Shown piece by piece: positions 49,201 to 56,900 of a stretch of DNA of 64,000 nucleotides (position 1 is its first letter; each line of letters opens with the position of its first letter). Under the pieces are notes generated by a model. It did not search any database, was not told where the DNA came from, and worked only from the letters and a program-made list of their open reading frames with translations. Location: contig NC_052126.1 in NCBI RefSeq assembly GCF_012273895.1, forward strand, positions 4,105,218-4,169,217. Reading direction: 5' to 3'. Position numbers and translations under genes: made by a program. This DNA comes from Zerene cesonia. Taxonomy: Eukaryota; Arthropoda; Insecta; Lepidoptera; Pieridae.

Positions 49201-51433
49201 AAGTCTGTATCCCGTAGGAATATCGGGATAAAAAGTTGCCTATGTGTTATTCCAGTTGTCCAGCTATCTACGTACCAAATTTCATTGCAATCGGTTCCGT
49301 AGTTTATGCGTGAAAGAGTAACAAACAAACACACATCCTAACAAACGAGAACGGCTAGACCAATTGGGCAAAGATTTTTTTAAGGTTTTTGTTAAGGCAA
49401 AAGAAAGGTTCTTATGGTGAGAAAAACATAGGGAGCTGTGTCGAACCGAAAGTAAAATAATAATACCTAATTATTAATTGGATTAGGATTTTGCGCTCAA
49501 TTACAAAACTTACAACTGTACTTATGGAGTGGCATCACACGATAAGAGATGTAAGTATTTCGACGAATTTGAGTTTTACCACGTGGAATTAAATTACAGA
49601 ACAGAAATACCAGCAATTTACAACCGTGTAAGTTTGTTCAACAGGACATTAATCTCTGTAATGATAGTAATTGGTTTTGCTGGAGCATGGCCAATGTCCT
49701 ATAACAGTTCTATATTGTAGTTTTGTTTTTGTATGATGATTATCTATGTTAGCCTTAAGGGCTACTACATTTTAGCACGGAGGCATGGGTGAACTGAAGG
49801 TTCACCCTGGCAGCGTCACGCTCAGGGCATCTCTTTTTGACGGGGACCATAAATCTCGGCTTGAGCTGTCGCATGAATGGAGGGGGCCGTATACTTGGTC
49901 GGGCGCTAAATATATGATAGTACACTCAGCGCCCTTCCAAATTAGCCGAGTGTGGGTGCTATGGGTGACCTTGTTTGGGTAATTCTATTAAAGTCTATAT
50001 CTCAAGAAATTTTTGCCTTTCTTGTCGTAAGAAATTTCTTTCAAACCGGTGGTAAATGTTAAAACTATGTTATGATGATTCAAGAGTGTTTCTATAAGAA
50101 GTCTAATTAAATAAATAAATGTGTGTGAAAAATGTGCATTGTGAACTAAAATGTATTGCATTGTATACAATCATTTGGTGTTAAACCATTGTATATTATC
50201 ATAAACTCCTATAAATGGGCTTGTTCCGGAATATATCCTAACTAAGTTGTTCAAAAGTATGTTTGTTTTTTTTTCTTTATGTCATGTCGCACCAGAACGA
50301 TTGTATGATATTATTTTTGGGTCTGAGGATAGAATGTGATATAAGTTACTTATTACCAAAGAGAAACATCATGTCTCACAGGAATAACTTTATATTAAAC
50401 AGGCAAAACCACAGGATATAAGACAGTTGAAAATCAACAACTCTTTAGATTGCGGCCTTCTATATGTGTATACAGTAGCAAATGGCTATTTCAAACTTCC
50501 ACTTTCCATAGGCCAATATTTTATCAATTGGTTGTTGTTTAACATCAATTATTGTATAATCAATAAAAATTGTTTATAGTGCAATTTTTGATGTAACAGC
50601 ATTTTTTTAGTTTAAACAAATAAAACATATCAATGGAAGAAACTTATTCCCATGACACAGAAAATTATTATATTATGTTGTGGGAAAAAGGGTTCTTAAT
50701 TTTTATGTTGCATTATATTATTTGGAAATGAAATTATTACTTATTATTTAAACAAACACTCTGTTTCGCCTTCATAACATGGTGAAGGAAAATAAAAATA
50801 CTGAGGTTATATAAATAATAAACACAGGTACATAAACAGAAAACAGCAAAAAATATCAAACAACACTTTTTCTTACAGACCCTTGGTAAAACATGTATCT
50901 AGAATGGGTGGTAGTTAAAAAAAACGTATTTATAAATAAAAAAATAATATAGGTAATCTTACCTTTCGGAAAGATCAGAACTACATCAGTTTGTTGTGTT
51001 GGAGTGGAATGCAGCAATAGTCTCCGGGGATGTATCAAATGAGCACCGATTTGGCCCGCCATTGGCAGCCGCCGACGAAGCTCTCTACCAGCTAAATATC
51101 ATTGAACATTAATAATAAAATAATCAAAGATATTTGAAAATGTTACTATATGTCATCGATAAAACATTTTACATCGAACTAAAAAAAAGAAATCGTATTT
51201 TCGAAAAATAACTTCACAAAATTGTCAAAAGGGTTATAAAACAATGAAATTATATCGAACATTCGCAAAAATGGAAGGTATTATTGGAATATAAATTAAA
51301 ACACAAACTTACCGCTATCTAACTTGTCCTTCGCAAACTCGGCGAATGACTTGTGTTCACCCGGTGTTGAATGGGAACTGCTCTCATTTTCTTCCTTATC
51401 ACAATTTCCAGATGCCATGATGTCACTTTCCAT
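25157..51433 (-). CDS. ANO8: Anoctamin-8 (TMEM16H), complete, 24 exons, 998 aa
   Basis: Exons in order: 51433-51313, 51091-50963, 47717-47588, 46672-46567, 44521-44383, 42875-42759, 42422-42316, 41831-41728, 40622-40541, 39893-39741, 38719-38602, 37565-37510, 36379-36305, 35838-35706, 35080-34908, 34445-34248, 33601-33470, 32910-32779, 32447-32236, 29820-29730, 28711-28583, 28019-27893, 27038-26902, 25252-25157. All junctions are GT-AG with compatible phases; the sum is 2,997 nt. Family landmarks are ISEYFGVKIAMYFAWLG before helix 1, FQFVNSFMSLFYIAFYVQDM, and EYLEML..FPLAALCALLNNACEIRADAFKL. Acidic/polar residues at the TMEM16 calcium site positions appear kept: NLKE (exon 14), EYLE and EIRAD (exon 16). 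Anoctamins are ER or plasma-membrane scramblases/channels; ANO8 is known as an ER-plasma membrane contact-site tether. A second in-frame ATG lies at 51418. The C-terminal third, exons 19-24, is low-complexity as in human ANO8 (about 1,230 aa). Confidence 0.92.
25540..25880. repeat. Low-complexity alternating purine/pyrimidine tract
   Basis: Dominated by GTAC, GTAT, GCGT and TATA steps (for example ACGCATACGTGTAC), running into gap 3. It lies in the last ANO8 intron and looks like decayed TG/TA microsatellite sequence. Confidence 0.55.
25881..26880. other. Scaffold gap 3 (1000 N) in the ANO8 last intron
   Basis: A 1000-base N run. The flanks (ending GTGTGAGCGT, beginning TGTGCGTGTG) are TG/CG-rich but not duplicated, so sequence is probably really missing, perhaps a long TG repeat. 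Confidence 0.85.
26902..27038 (-). CDS. ANO8: ANO8 exon 23 (Arg/Ala-rich, beside gap 3)
   Basis: Extremely GC-rich exon encoding RARAALVKRVRSVAVFSLGL and a Pro/His-rich end. Acceptor GGTCGCAG|GC, donor GCGCCC|GTGAGT; its phase 1-to-0 change is needed to join exons 22 and 24. Gap 3 starts 21 bp past the donor, so a further small exon could be hidden there. Confidence 0.7.
27095..27225 (-). mobile_element. tRNA-derived SINE fragment
   Basis: CAGGACACAGGCCTCCTATGA and GTAATCCACCACGTTAAATG match the reverse strand of the SINE at 39990-40245. Only the tail half is present. Confidence 0.55.
27352..27412 (+). repeat. SINE tail fragment
   Basis: GATCGCTTACCATTAGGCGA followed by ACGACCACCTCAGTTGCCC is the 3' tail of the 39404-39716 SINE family. 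Confidence 0.6.
28583..28711 (-). CDS. ANO8: ANO8 exon 21 (tail)
   Basis: Open only in phase 0: EANPGAPLSLLGVRGLRDEP and then a His/Pro-rich stretch ending NPTLQ. Flanked by TTTTCAG|GAA and TTACAG|GTATTC. Phase fits exon 20 (ends ILRK) and exon 22 (starts ELSGSVS). No family homology is expected in this variable tail. Confidence 0.7.
28790..28975 (+). repeat. 'ACTAGCTTTTGCCCG' interspersed repeat
   Basis: Starts AACTAGCTTTTGCCCGTAGC and includes ACTTTCATCCCCTATTTTAT and AAATTTCAGCCTGATT. A related, decayed copy lies at 55655-55870. Non-coding, in an ANO8 intron. Confidence 0.65.
29357..29557 (+). repeat. 'ACTAGCTGCGCCCCGCGG' family repeat, full-length
   Basis: From ACTAGCTACACCCCGCGGTT to ATTTATAATATTAGTGAA, with GTATAAAAAGTTGCC and TACGTACCAAATTTTATTGC inside. 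Located in an ANO8 intron. Confidence 0.8.
29821..32235 (-). other. ANO8 intron 19, mostly unassigned
   Basis: A 2.4-kb AT-rich intron. It holds the repeat at 31845-32025 and a short CA run at 32169-32188. I recognise nothing in 29840-31840; the frame at 31258-31509 resembles no family I know. Confidence 0.5.
31845..32025 (+). repeat. 'CTTCCCGTGTGGTC' interspersed repeat
   Basis: Contains CATCCGACTCCAAAAACGGG, TTGTTACCTTAGAACTTTTC and GATGCTTCCCGTGTGGTCGC. Related plus-strand copies lie at 57695-57925 and 63050-63165. Confidence 0.65.
32236..32447 (-). CDS. ANO8: ANO8 exon 19 (Asp-Lys-x repeat)
   Basis: Encodes a polar cytosolic tail with ten consecutive Asp-Lys-x tripeptides (x = V, L, F, F, F, F, S, T, P, K) followed by KKINIGKIPEIPPF. 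The DNA is a 9-bp-unit tandem array at 32281-32365. Ends CCTTTTAG|GTGAGT in phase 2, joining exon 20 at 29820. Confidence 0.85.
33896..33945. repeat. Perfect stem-loop (22-bp stem, 6-nt loop)
   Basis: CCAGACGTGTTTAGT, loop CTTCAA, then ACTAAACACGTCTGG, extended by seven A-T pairs. It lies in ANO8 intron 16. The outer T run is the tail of the SINE inserted immediately to the right. Confidence 0.85.
33939..34121 (-). mobile_element. SINE insertion flanked by 11-bp target duplication
   Basis: A reverse-oriented SINE tail of the 39404-39716 family (CGCCTGAGGGTAAACGATCACC reversed, with CATTCGCAGAG/CTCTGCGAATG hairpin). AACACGTCTGG occurs at both edges (33928-33938 and 34122-34132), marking the target-site duplication. 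Confidence 0.75.
34248..34445 (-). CDS. ANO8: ANO8 exon 16 (calcium-site helices)
   Basis: Encodes 66 residues including EYLEMLTQLGHVVLFSCAFP and LAALCALLNNACEIRADAFK, matching the paired helices that supply acidic calcium ligands in TMEM16 proteins. Very GC-rich with strong C/G third positions, unlike exons 11-14. Flanked by TTGCAG|TAC and TGGCAG|GTGCGT. Confidence 0.92.
34466..34492. repeat. (TG)n run
   Basis: A short TG-rich run just outside the exon 16 acceptor of ANO8. Confidence 0.7.
34530..34770 (+). mobile_element. tRNA-derived SINE
   Basis: Has polymerase III promoter boxes: A box TGGCTCAGTGGT at 34540-34551 and B box GGTTCGAGACC at 34585-34595. A body follows with AATTGATTTTTCAATTTATC and GAGGAAACCGGCATGTC. 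A reverse-oriented relative is at 39990-40245. In ANO8 intron 15. Confidence 0.75.
34861..34882. repeat. (CATT)n microsatellite
   Basis: Five to six CATT units, 26 bp from the donor of ANO8 exon 15. Confidence 0.8.
35887..36088. repeat. Two head-to-head 'ACTAGCTGCGCCCCGCGG' elements (foldback)
   Basis: The left half reads ACTAGCTGCGCCCCGCGG forward to about 35983. The right half is the same element in reverse, ending CGCGGGGCGCAGTTAGT. Together they form an imperfect inverted repeat of about 100 bp per arm in the intron between ANO8 exons 13 and 14. Confidence 0.85.
37510..37565 (-). CDS. ANO8: ANO8 exon 12 (56-nt microexon)
   Basis: A short exon found by phase and homology: acceptor TAAATAG|AG, then ENYRLETKYENHLIVKIAL, donor GCATTG|GTTTGT. 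It bridges exon 11 (...WLNDK) and exon 13 (FQFVNSF...) exactly in phase. It is easily missed by gene predictors. Confidence 0.88.
38791..38985 (-). repeat. 'ACTAGCTGCGCCCCGCGG' family repeat
   Basis: Reverse copy: CCTACTAATATTATAAATGC at the left, ACGTAGACAGCTGGAGAACT inside, and CGGGTGCAACCGCTGAGTGC then AACTAG at the right. About 70 bp upstream of ANO8 exon 11. Confidence 0.8.
39404..39716 (+). mobile_element. SINE with LINE-like tail, full length
   Basis: Runs from ACGAATTGGGCCAGCTCGC through AAAACCGGCGTGAAATAATA and GGGCCGGAGGCCCGTTTCC to GATCGCTTACCATCAGGCGA and an A-rich end. It is the best reference copy for the fragments at 19373, 21160, 27352, 33939, 58200 and 58617. In ANO8 intron 10, about 25 bp from the donor. 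Confidence 0.8.
39741..39893 (-). CDS. ANO8: ANO8 exon 10 (GC-rich, transmembrane segment)
   Basis: Encodes GEMSISPVTGRPEPQYAAW and then the membrane segment FPVMLLCLGVAAAATFTLLL. Much richer in G+C than the flanking introns. The splice donor (GCTCAG|GTAAGA) is only about 25 bp from a SINE at 39404-39716. Confidence 0.9.
39990..40245 (-). mobile_element. tRNA-derived SINE, reverse copy
   Basis: Carries CAGGCCTCCTATGAAGGGTT, AAGTGCGGGTTGGCAGATGT, GGACATGCCGGTTTCCTCA and ATTGAAAAATCAATTTATTT. This is the reverse strand of the element at 34530-34770 and gives its longer tail. Confidence 0.7.
40272..40405 (+). repeat. 'GACCCGGCAAACGCTGTT' family repeat
   Basis: Starts ACTAGCTGACCCGGCAAACG, includes CACAAAATTTCATAAGACTC, and ends TATATATAAGATTA. 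In ANO8 intron 9. Confidence 0.75.
40732..41557. mobile_element. Composite element with 15-bp terminal inverted repeats
   Basis: ACGTGACAACGTCTT at 40732-40746 is the exact reverse complement of AAGACGTTGTCACGT at 41543-41557. Between them are a GC-rich lead (CGGTAACGTTACGATGAGTC) and a degenerate LINE 3' end. It sits wholly inside ANO8 intron 8. Confidence 0.6.
40937..41535 (+). pseudogene. Jockey-like LINE remnant (C-terminus plus 3' tail)
   Basis: Translates in part as SCRTQFSKLRILTLNCMYIR then EVCLFVKHHPEYF and TRYQNKLYFPTCRINTPKYS. After a stop the likeness continues as IYNKIPDNFKELPVNLFKKR. These match the extreme C-terminus of jockey-like reverse transcriptase proteins. A (TTGAAT)n tail at 41500-41535 is typical of such LINEs. 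No polymerase core remains; inactive. Confidence 0.7.
42070..42298 (-). repeat. Interspersed repeat, reverse copy
   Basis: Left end CACTAATATTATAAATGTGA, right end ATATCCGGGCGGAGCCGGGA then CGAGCTTCTAGT. It ends 18 bp from the donor of ANO8 exon 7. Confidence 0.65.
42316..42422 (-). CDS. ANO8: ANO8 exon 7 (first transmembrane helix)
   Basis: Encodes DEISEYFGVKIAMYFAWLGH followed by YTRSLTVPAVVGFVFW. This is the most diagnostic block for assigning the gene to ANO8 within the TMEM16 family. Flanked by TTTCAG|AT and TTTTGG|GTAAGT. Confidence 0.93.
42898..43066 (+). repeat. 'ACTAGCCGCTCGCCCTGGCT' repeat
   Basis: Includes GCTTCGCCCGTGGTACGTAT and AATCGGTCCAACGGTTTTCG, ending TCATAATATTAGTG. It starts 23 bp from the ANO8 exon 6 acceptor, so the branch point may lie inside it. 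Confidence 0.7.
43067..43258 (+). repeat. 'GACCCGGCAAACGCTGTT' family repeat
   Basis: Directly abuts the preceding repeat in the same orientation: ACTAGCTGACCCGGCAAACG, then GATATGCATACCAGAATTTA and ACAATAATAATAACAATAAG at the end. Confidence 0.7.
44107..44175 (-). repeat. tRNA-like SINE fragment
   Basis: The reverse strand reads GGCTCGAATCCCGCCTC, a good B-box-like motif after a tRNA-like body. Short relatives appear at 27537-27560 and 60850-60905. It is not a functional tRNA: no clean acceptor stem. Confidence 0.45.
44818..44843. repeat. (CA)n microsatellite
   Basis: About 13 CA units. In an ANO8 intron. Confidence 0.85.
45585..45735 (-). mobile_element. tRNA-derived SINE
   Basis: The reverse strand has CTTGGTATAGTGGATAACAC (A box) and CCTGGGTTCGATTCACGG (B box), then a non-tRNA body with TCTCGATCTGGTCGGACACA. 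The tRNA part lacks a paired acceptor stem, so I call it a SINE rather than a tRNA gene. Confidence 0.65.
46388..46525 (+). repeat. 'ATAAAACAAGGTCG' interspersed repeat
   Basis: TATAAAACAAGGTCGTTTTC, then CTTAGATCCTTAAAACTATG and AATAGATAGCTTGGTTCAAG. A relative is at 62562-62690. Confidence 0.65.
48480..48710 (-). repeat. Interspersed repeat, reverse copy
   Basis: Left end AATCTATATATATAAAAGAA, inside ATAGTTTTTATCCCGGAAAT, right end GCATAGCCGCGGGCGGATAG then CTAGTA. Confidence 0.6.
49171..49346 (+). repeat. 'ACTAGCTGCGCCCCGCGG' family repeat
   Basis: A well-preserved copy: ACTAGCTGCGCCCCGCGGTT, AGGAATATCGGGATAAAAAG, TACCAAATTTCATTGCAATC. Confidence 0.8.
50963..51091 (-). CDS. ANO8: ANO8 exon 2 (cytosolic N-terminal domain)
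   Basis: TTTAG| acceptor at 51092; encodes GRELRRRLPMAG and TDVVLIFPK, the start of the anoctamin dimerisation domain. It ends CCGAAAG|GTAAGA. A 3.2-kb intron follows. Confidence 0.85.
51313..51433 (-). CDS. ANO8: ANO8 exon 1 (N-terminus)
   Basis: Starts at ATG 51433-51431 or at the in-frame ATG 51418-51416, giving a product beginning MESDIMASGNC or MASGNC. Both have G at +4 and a purine at -3. It encodes an acidic, serine-rich lead with KSFAEFAKDKLDS and ends GATAGCG|GTAAGT in phase 1. Confidence 0.8.
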
Positions 51434-53057
51434 GCCCAAAATGCACAATAAAGCAACAAACAATACACGCACTAGACCTTCAATGTTCTTACATCATCAA
51501 TTATAATAGAAAATTAAATCTATTATAGTATATTTCACAGCACTGACAATATTGCTTGTTTATGTACTTTTTTATTATTCATAAAGGTATTTTTTAAATG
51601 TGTTTCGTCAAATAATGAATAATGTTTTTAGTTGTAATTTCGTTTTAAATACAATTGCGTGATAGACACCCATTTGATATTCAGTATTCACTATTTGACT
51701 GCATCTGTCATAATTCAAAATTGATTTTCGGGCGCCATTAAAATAGTTGCCATGCCATAATCAAAGATAAGCAGAAAATAAAGTTTCGATAATAGTGTTA
51801 GATATATTGAGGGTATCTATTAAACTATAGCTCATAATAGAAATGATAATAATTATAGAATAGTAAGAAGTAAAGCTGTGGATTGTGGATGGATGCATTC
51901 CTGCGTACAACTTATACGTTGCAATGCATTTAAACGGTTTTTAATTAAGCTCATTATGGATGTAAATTTTTACTTTCATATTACGTATACCTACATAAAC
52001 CACCAACAAAAACAAGCGTTATGTTTTACACGGTGTTTATCTTATTTAGGTCTTTTAAATGTTATATATCAGTGTAGTTGATTTATACATCGTAATTATA
52101 TAAGGGAACTTTTTTTGGCCTTAGAAATGAGTAAATTTGCAGATTGGGGATTAATGCACACCTATATTTAATGATTTGTCAATTGTCATTGTCAAATGTC
52201 AAATAAGTGTTGACGTTTGACAATCTTCGTTATGTATTCAAGCAAATCACCCGTTTTCCATTCTTTCATTATTTTGCGCGATAATTAAAGAGATTATGGA
52301 CGTGTAACTTCTCAATTTTATTATTCAGTTTATAATAAGTGTCATACGAAGTTTTTTTTTGATAAAAGCTAAGAATCAATTATTACTCAACAGAGGTGAA
52401 AACGAAGAATACAACTGAAGGTGCGTATTGGTATTTAAATGACCTTTCTTTGTTTATGCGAAATAACTATATAAAATCATTAAAATTTTTGAAAAATTGT
52501 TACGGTTTTAATTGTGATTTTACATATTGTTAAAAACGGTAGTTTTTCGATATCAAAGAGCAGTTTTCGGGGTTTTGCGCAGTTTCCGAAATCCATATTA
52601 TTTAGCCTACTTTCTCGCAAACAGCTGTTACACCGTCATAGGTTTAGTTTACAGCTGAGTTTGTCGTCACTTGTGTTTTTATTTGCTCAAGGCACACGTA
52701 CGGGCGTGCCATGAAGTGAATCGTGTAAATGTGACAATCGGACACAGTAATGAAGGTCATGGTTTTGCTTACGATTCATGGAAAAGTTGAATACTTTTAC
52801 TCAATCATTATTGAAAATTAGTTCTGGTTAAAATCGTAAAATCTAGTGACAACGTGTTAATAAGGAAACAAGGTGCTACAATTAAATCTTTAATAATAAT
52901 TTTATGTGCCATTTATTAACATAATTAATCATTTATACAATGCTTATTACTTTTTATAATCATGAAGTTATTTTAGAATATTCCTTGCATATTCCATTGA
53001 ATGTGATTTAAATGTATAAAACATTATTTAAAACTACTGTTTATAATTTATTTTGTA

Positions 53058-53405
53058 CTAGCTTTTCGCCCGCGTAGAATTCGCTTATATCGCGCGACAT
53101 GGTAAGGAGTATTTTCTTCGCATTTGAAAAGTATGGTTTGTTCTTTCCCACGTTTAGCTCCATCTTCATACCAAGTTTCATCAAAATCGGTTTGACAATA
53201 ACGAACTTTCATACAAACTTTCATCCCCTCTTTCAACCCTTTCTACCCTTTTTTCGCGATAAAAAGTATCCTATGTCCTTTCCCAAGTTCAGTTCTATCT
53301 TCATACCAAATTTTATCAAAATCGAATCAGTGGTTTAGACGTGAAAACGTAACAGACAGACAGACAGACAGAGTTACTTTCGCATTTATAATATTAGTAG
53401 GGATA
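53058..53405 (+). repeat. 'ACTAGCTTTTCGCCCGCG' repeat
   Basis: Starts ACTAGCTTTTCGCCCGCGTA, contains two related ATCTTCATACCAA..TTTTCATCAAAATCG segments, then GACAGACAGACAGACAG and TTTATAATATTAGTAGGGAT. Confidence 0.75.
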
Positions 53406-53618
53406 GTAGGGATGAGTATAAAAATTAATTTATAATAAATTTAAGATGGTTGGCATGGTGTAGTTCTCTTTTTGTGTTTTTTTTTTTCAATTTTAGTTTC
53501 AAAAAACCATATTAATGTTATACATTATATGTATGACAATATCACCATAAAAATTATCAATGTTTTGGTTTAAAACACAGAATAAACTCTTATTTAATTA
53601 ATCAGGTGTTTTATCCTA

Positions 53619-53620
<2 letters not shown>

Positions 53621-53658
<38 letters not shown>
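53621..53658. repeat. (TA)n microsatellite
   Basis: About 19 AT units, 134 bp upstream of the FBXO33 start exon. Confidence 0.9.
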
Positions 53659-53661
<3 letters not shown>

Positions 53662-53791
53662 TTGGGTGACTGCATTACCATCTATCTATAATCTAGCGAA
53701 GCTCACTTCATCTGAGGCCTCATCTTAGCATCAGGGTGGATTCTGATTCTGATAAAAAAAATCTAAATAAAGTATATATCTTGCGTAACAG

Positions 53792-53928
53792 ATGTCAGTA
53801 GGATGGGGCAGCCTACCGATACTCCCCCTGCGGTGTGTGCTGGAACACCTCAGCTTTACGGATGCTCTTGCTGCGACGGCCACCTGCAGGCATTGGAGGT
53901 CATCTATATTAGTCTATGAGGGCCGGAA
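53792..53928 (+). CDS. FBXO33: FBXO33 exon with F-box and start codon
   Basis: AACAG|ATGTCAGTAGGATGG: the exon begins with ATG. It encodes MSVGWGSLPILPLRCVLEHL and the rest of the F-box, ending CGGAA|GTAAGT in phase 2, which makes Lys with the G that opens the next exon. Confidence 0.85.
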
Positions 53929-56900
53929 GTAAGTTAAGCATCTTTATTATACAAGTCACTCATCCTAATTTATCAAAGAATAGAAAAATTAAAATAGATA
54001 GATTTCCTGGTAAAACATAGCTTTCTTATGATAAAATAATCCTCAAAATTTATAGATATGTACTTGTGCATACCAATCGCATTCCTTGATAAAATTTAAG
54101 TTATTCTGACATTTAATATAGACAAATTTAAAATGTTTAAGATTTGAAGGTCAGTATGTACAGACCCAACTTCTATTTAATAGTTGAAAAATAAAAAAAA
54201 AACAAATGTGAATGCACCTTTTTATTCTGTACTAATCTATTTTCCATGTATCTGTATATAATTATTATGATAAATTCACAATTAAAAAAACTGCCGAGTC
54301 ACTGTATCAAAGCTGCAGCAGTTTATTTTACATTATTTTGTATTTCAGGGAATTGTTGAAGTTGAGTGTGAAACACCTAGAAAAGAGCGCGTTTGTGACG
54401 TCAGTGTTTAAGAAACATGTACGAAGACTGCATATATGCCTCGACGACGCGGGCGAAGATTTGGAGACGTTCATGGAATATGTCCTGCCACAGTAAGCAT
54501 CTGACTAACTTTAATTAACTCTTTGAATTTAGTGCTTTGTAATCTTTTTTTCAGGTGATATGTATTTAGTTAGTATAGACAGAATAATACTAGGGTACTG
54601 TTAAGATAATGGCGTCATCTTTGTATTCCTTTTTTGATGTAGGGTTGTCACTTATTTTATATGCAAGCTAGCGAATTCAATCGACAAGCTAGGCCGCGAG
54701 GCATAGCTTGTCGATTGCAATAGCAAGCATTTTCAAAGCGTATGTGTCTTTCTGGTACATAAGTTCCGTCATCATTGCAAAGTATCATGAAAATCCGTTC
54801 TGTGGTTTTCACTTGAAAGAGGATCAAACATATATCCATACATTCTTACAAAATTTCTCGTTTATGTAATTACTAGCTGCGCCCCGCGGTTGTCACCCGC
54901 GTAAGTCTGTATCCCGCAGGAATATCGTGATAAAAAGTTGCCTATATGTTATTTCAGTTGTCCAGCTATCTACGTACCAAATTTCATTGCAATCGGTTCA
55001 GTAGTTTTTGCGTGAAGGAGCATACAATAAACACACGCACATACTTACAAACTTTTTCGCATTTATAATATTAATAGTAGGATTATAATATTAGTAGGAT
55101 TAGTACAAAGTACGATGTAAGTGTGTGATCTATTTAAAAATATAGACAAAGTAAGGAGGGAGGATCTACAAAATTCTTTTTAAGTTTCCGCTAAGTTGTA
55201 ACTTTTCACTATTTAATATTCGGGGGATGTTACCAAGTTGACAACCCTAATTGCATCGATTCCTTAACCGCAGTCTTTTGAATACGTTTTTAATAATTCA
55301 ACGTCACTTCCCCGCACAATGCGACCCACTTTTTAATAATTCGTGTCGTGTAACATCCATTTCTTAAGTATACTATACATATGCACATATATTTGTATGC
55401 TAAATTTACTGTCGATGTAGAAAGTAGATAAGTGTATTATGTCGTAACGACACTGTTACGTTTAATCGTATTTGTTCCATAATCGTGTTGTTAATAGATT
55501 GAATCAAATGGACTCGTTATAATTGGCGTTTAATACTAAACACATTAGATAAACGTTATATAATACGGCTATCGACGATACAGTTAAGTAGCGTTGGACT
55601 TCTGAACATTTACATGGAATGAAGATGATTCTATAGAAGGACTTGCTATTGTTCGTAACTTTACCCGCGTAGTTGAAATTAATTTCATTGTACACACTTT
55701 CATCCCCTATTTTATCCTATCCTATCCTTTTATTTATCCTATCCTATAGAATTGATCAAAATCCCTTTAGAGTGGTTTTCAACATCACTGTTGCTACCTA
55801 CATATCAAATTTCAGCCCGATCGATCCAATGGTTGCTGTGCGTTGATGGATTCTTGCGATATAGGATCTTGGATGGACCTGTGCCTTTTTTATAAAGTCG
55901 GATGTTCTAATAGCGTCCTCATCCTACATTTTAATATATGCCAAGTTCATATTGTTTAACGTATATCGCTGTTATCCTGAAAATAATCGCCAAGATTAAA
56001 TAATTACATTTGCTCTATATAAGAGTGAGTCTATTTCATTGATTATCCTATCTTTTTTTTTTTTTTAACGAGAAGGAAATCTTCCAAAGATGCTCTAGCT
56101 TTGGAGGAAAAGTAGAGCATGTGGGATTTCTACCCACTAAAACCTCCTCGGTGGCCCAACTCAAAGAACAAAAGCAGGGATCCTGGGATCTCCTATGGAA
56201 CGCACCAGGATCCTCCTACCTTACTACTATCAAAAATGCGAAAATTTGTAAGGATGTGTGTATGTTTGTCATGCAAAAAATACGGAACCGATTGCAATGA
56301 AATTTGGTACGTAGACAGCTGGACAACTGGAATAACATATAGCCAACTTTTTATTCCGATATTCCTTCGGGATATGGACTTACGCGGATGAAATCGCGAT
56401 TTCATACTAATGAATATAAATAAAACGTGTGTACTAATTATTCAAACTAAATCTACTTATGAACTATATTATGAAAATTATAAGTCAGTATTATAAGTTA
56501 CCAGTTTTTGCTCAAACTACATAATATGTAAAACATTTCTACGTAATTATTTATCAGTTTACAGGAACTTCAGGCTCTGATAAGTAGTAATTATAATAAA
56601 CTCTATGATAATGTGCAATGTGTTATGTTAGCATTTCACTCTCGTCGAAGTCAGGCTAAATTGTGGAAAAATTAAAGCTAATTAATTTAAATGAAAAAAG
56701 ACTTGAACTCGATCCTAACTCTATCTACCGATAATAACATCCGATGTTCGTTAGAATTTGTTTTAATAAAAACCTAAGGTTATCCGTAGCATATATAATA
56801 CTTATTTTTCAATTTAAAAATCTTCTTTAGTTACTTTCATTTGAATGAAGTTAAATTTTGCCCCTAGCCGTATAACTTCAAAAAGATTTTTATATATCTG

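Larger units (their letters stand above)
47718..50962 (-). other. ANO8 intron 2 (3.2 kb)
   Basis: Largest ANO8 intron. Repeats lie at 48480-48710 and 49171-49346. A GC-rich unassigned island is at 49780-49985. No protein-coding exon is needed here: exons 2 and 3 join in phase. Confidence 0.55.
51434..53791. promoter_or_regulatory. Shared 5' region between ANO8 and FBXO33
   Basis: The two genes start divergently, 2.36 kb apart by start codon. The acceptor right at the FBXO33 ATG (AACAG|ATG) implies a leader exon in this interval; GAATACAACTGAAG|GTGCGT near 52421 is one possible donor. The part nearest FBXO33 contains a repeat (53058-53405) and a TA run (53621-53658). I see no defined promoter element. 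Confidence 0.4.
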
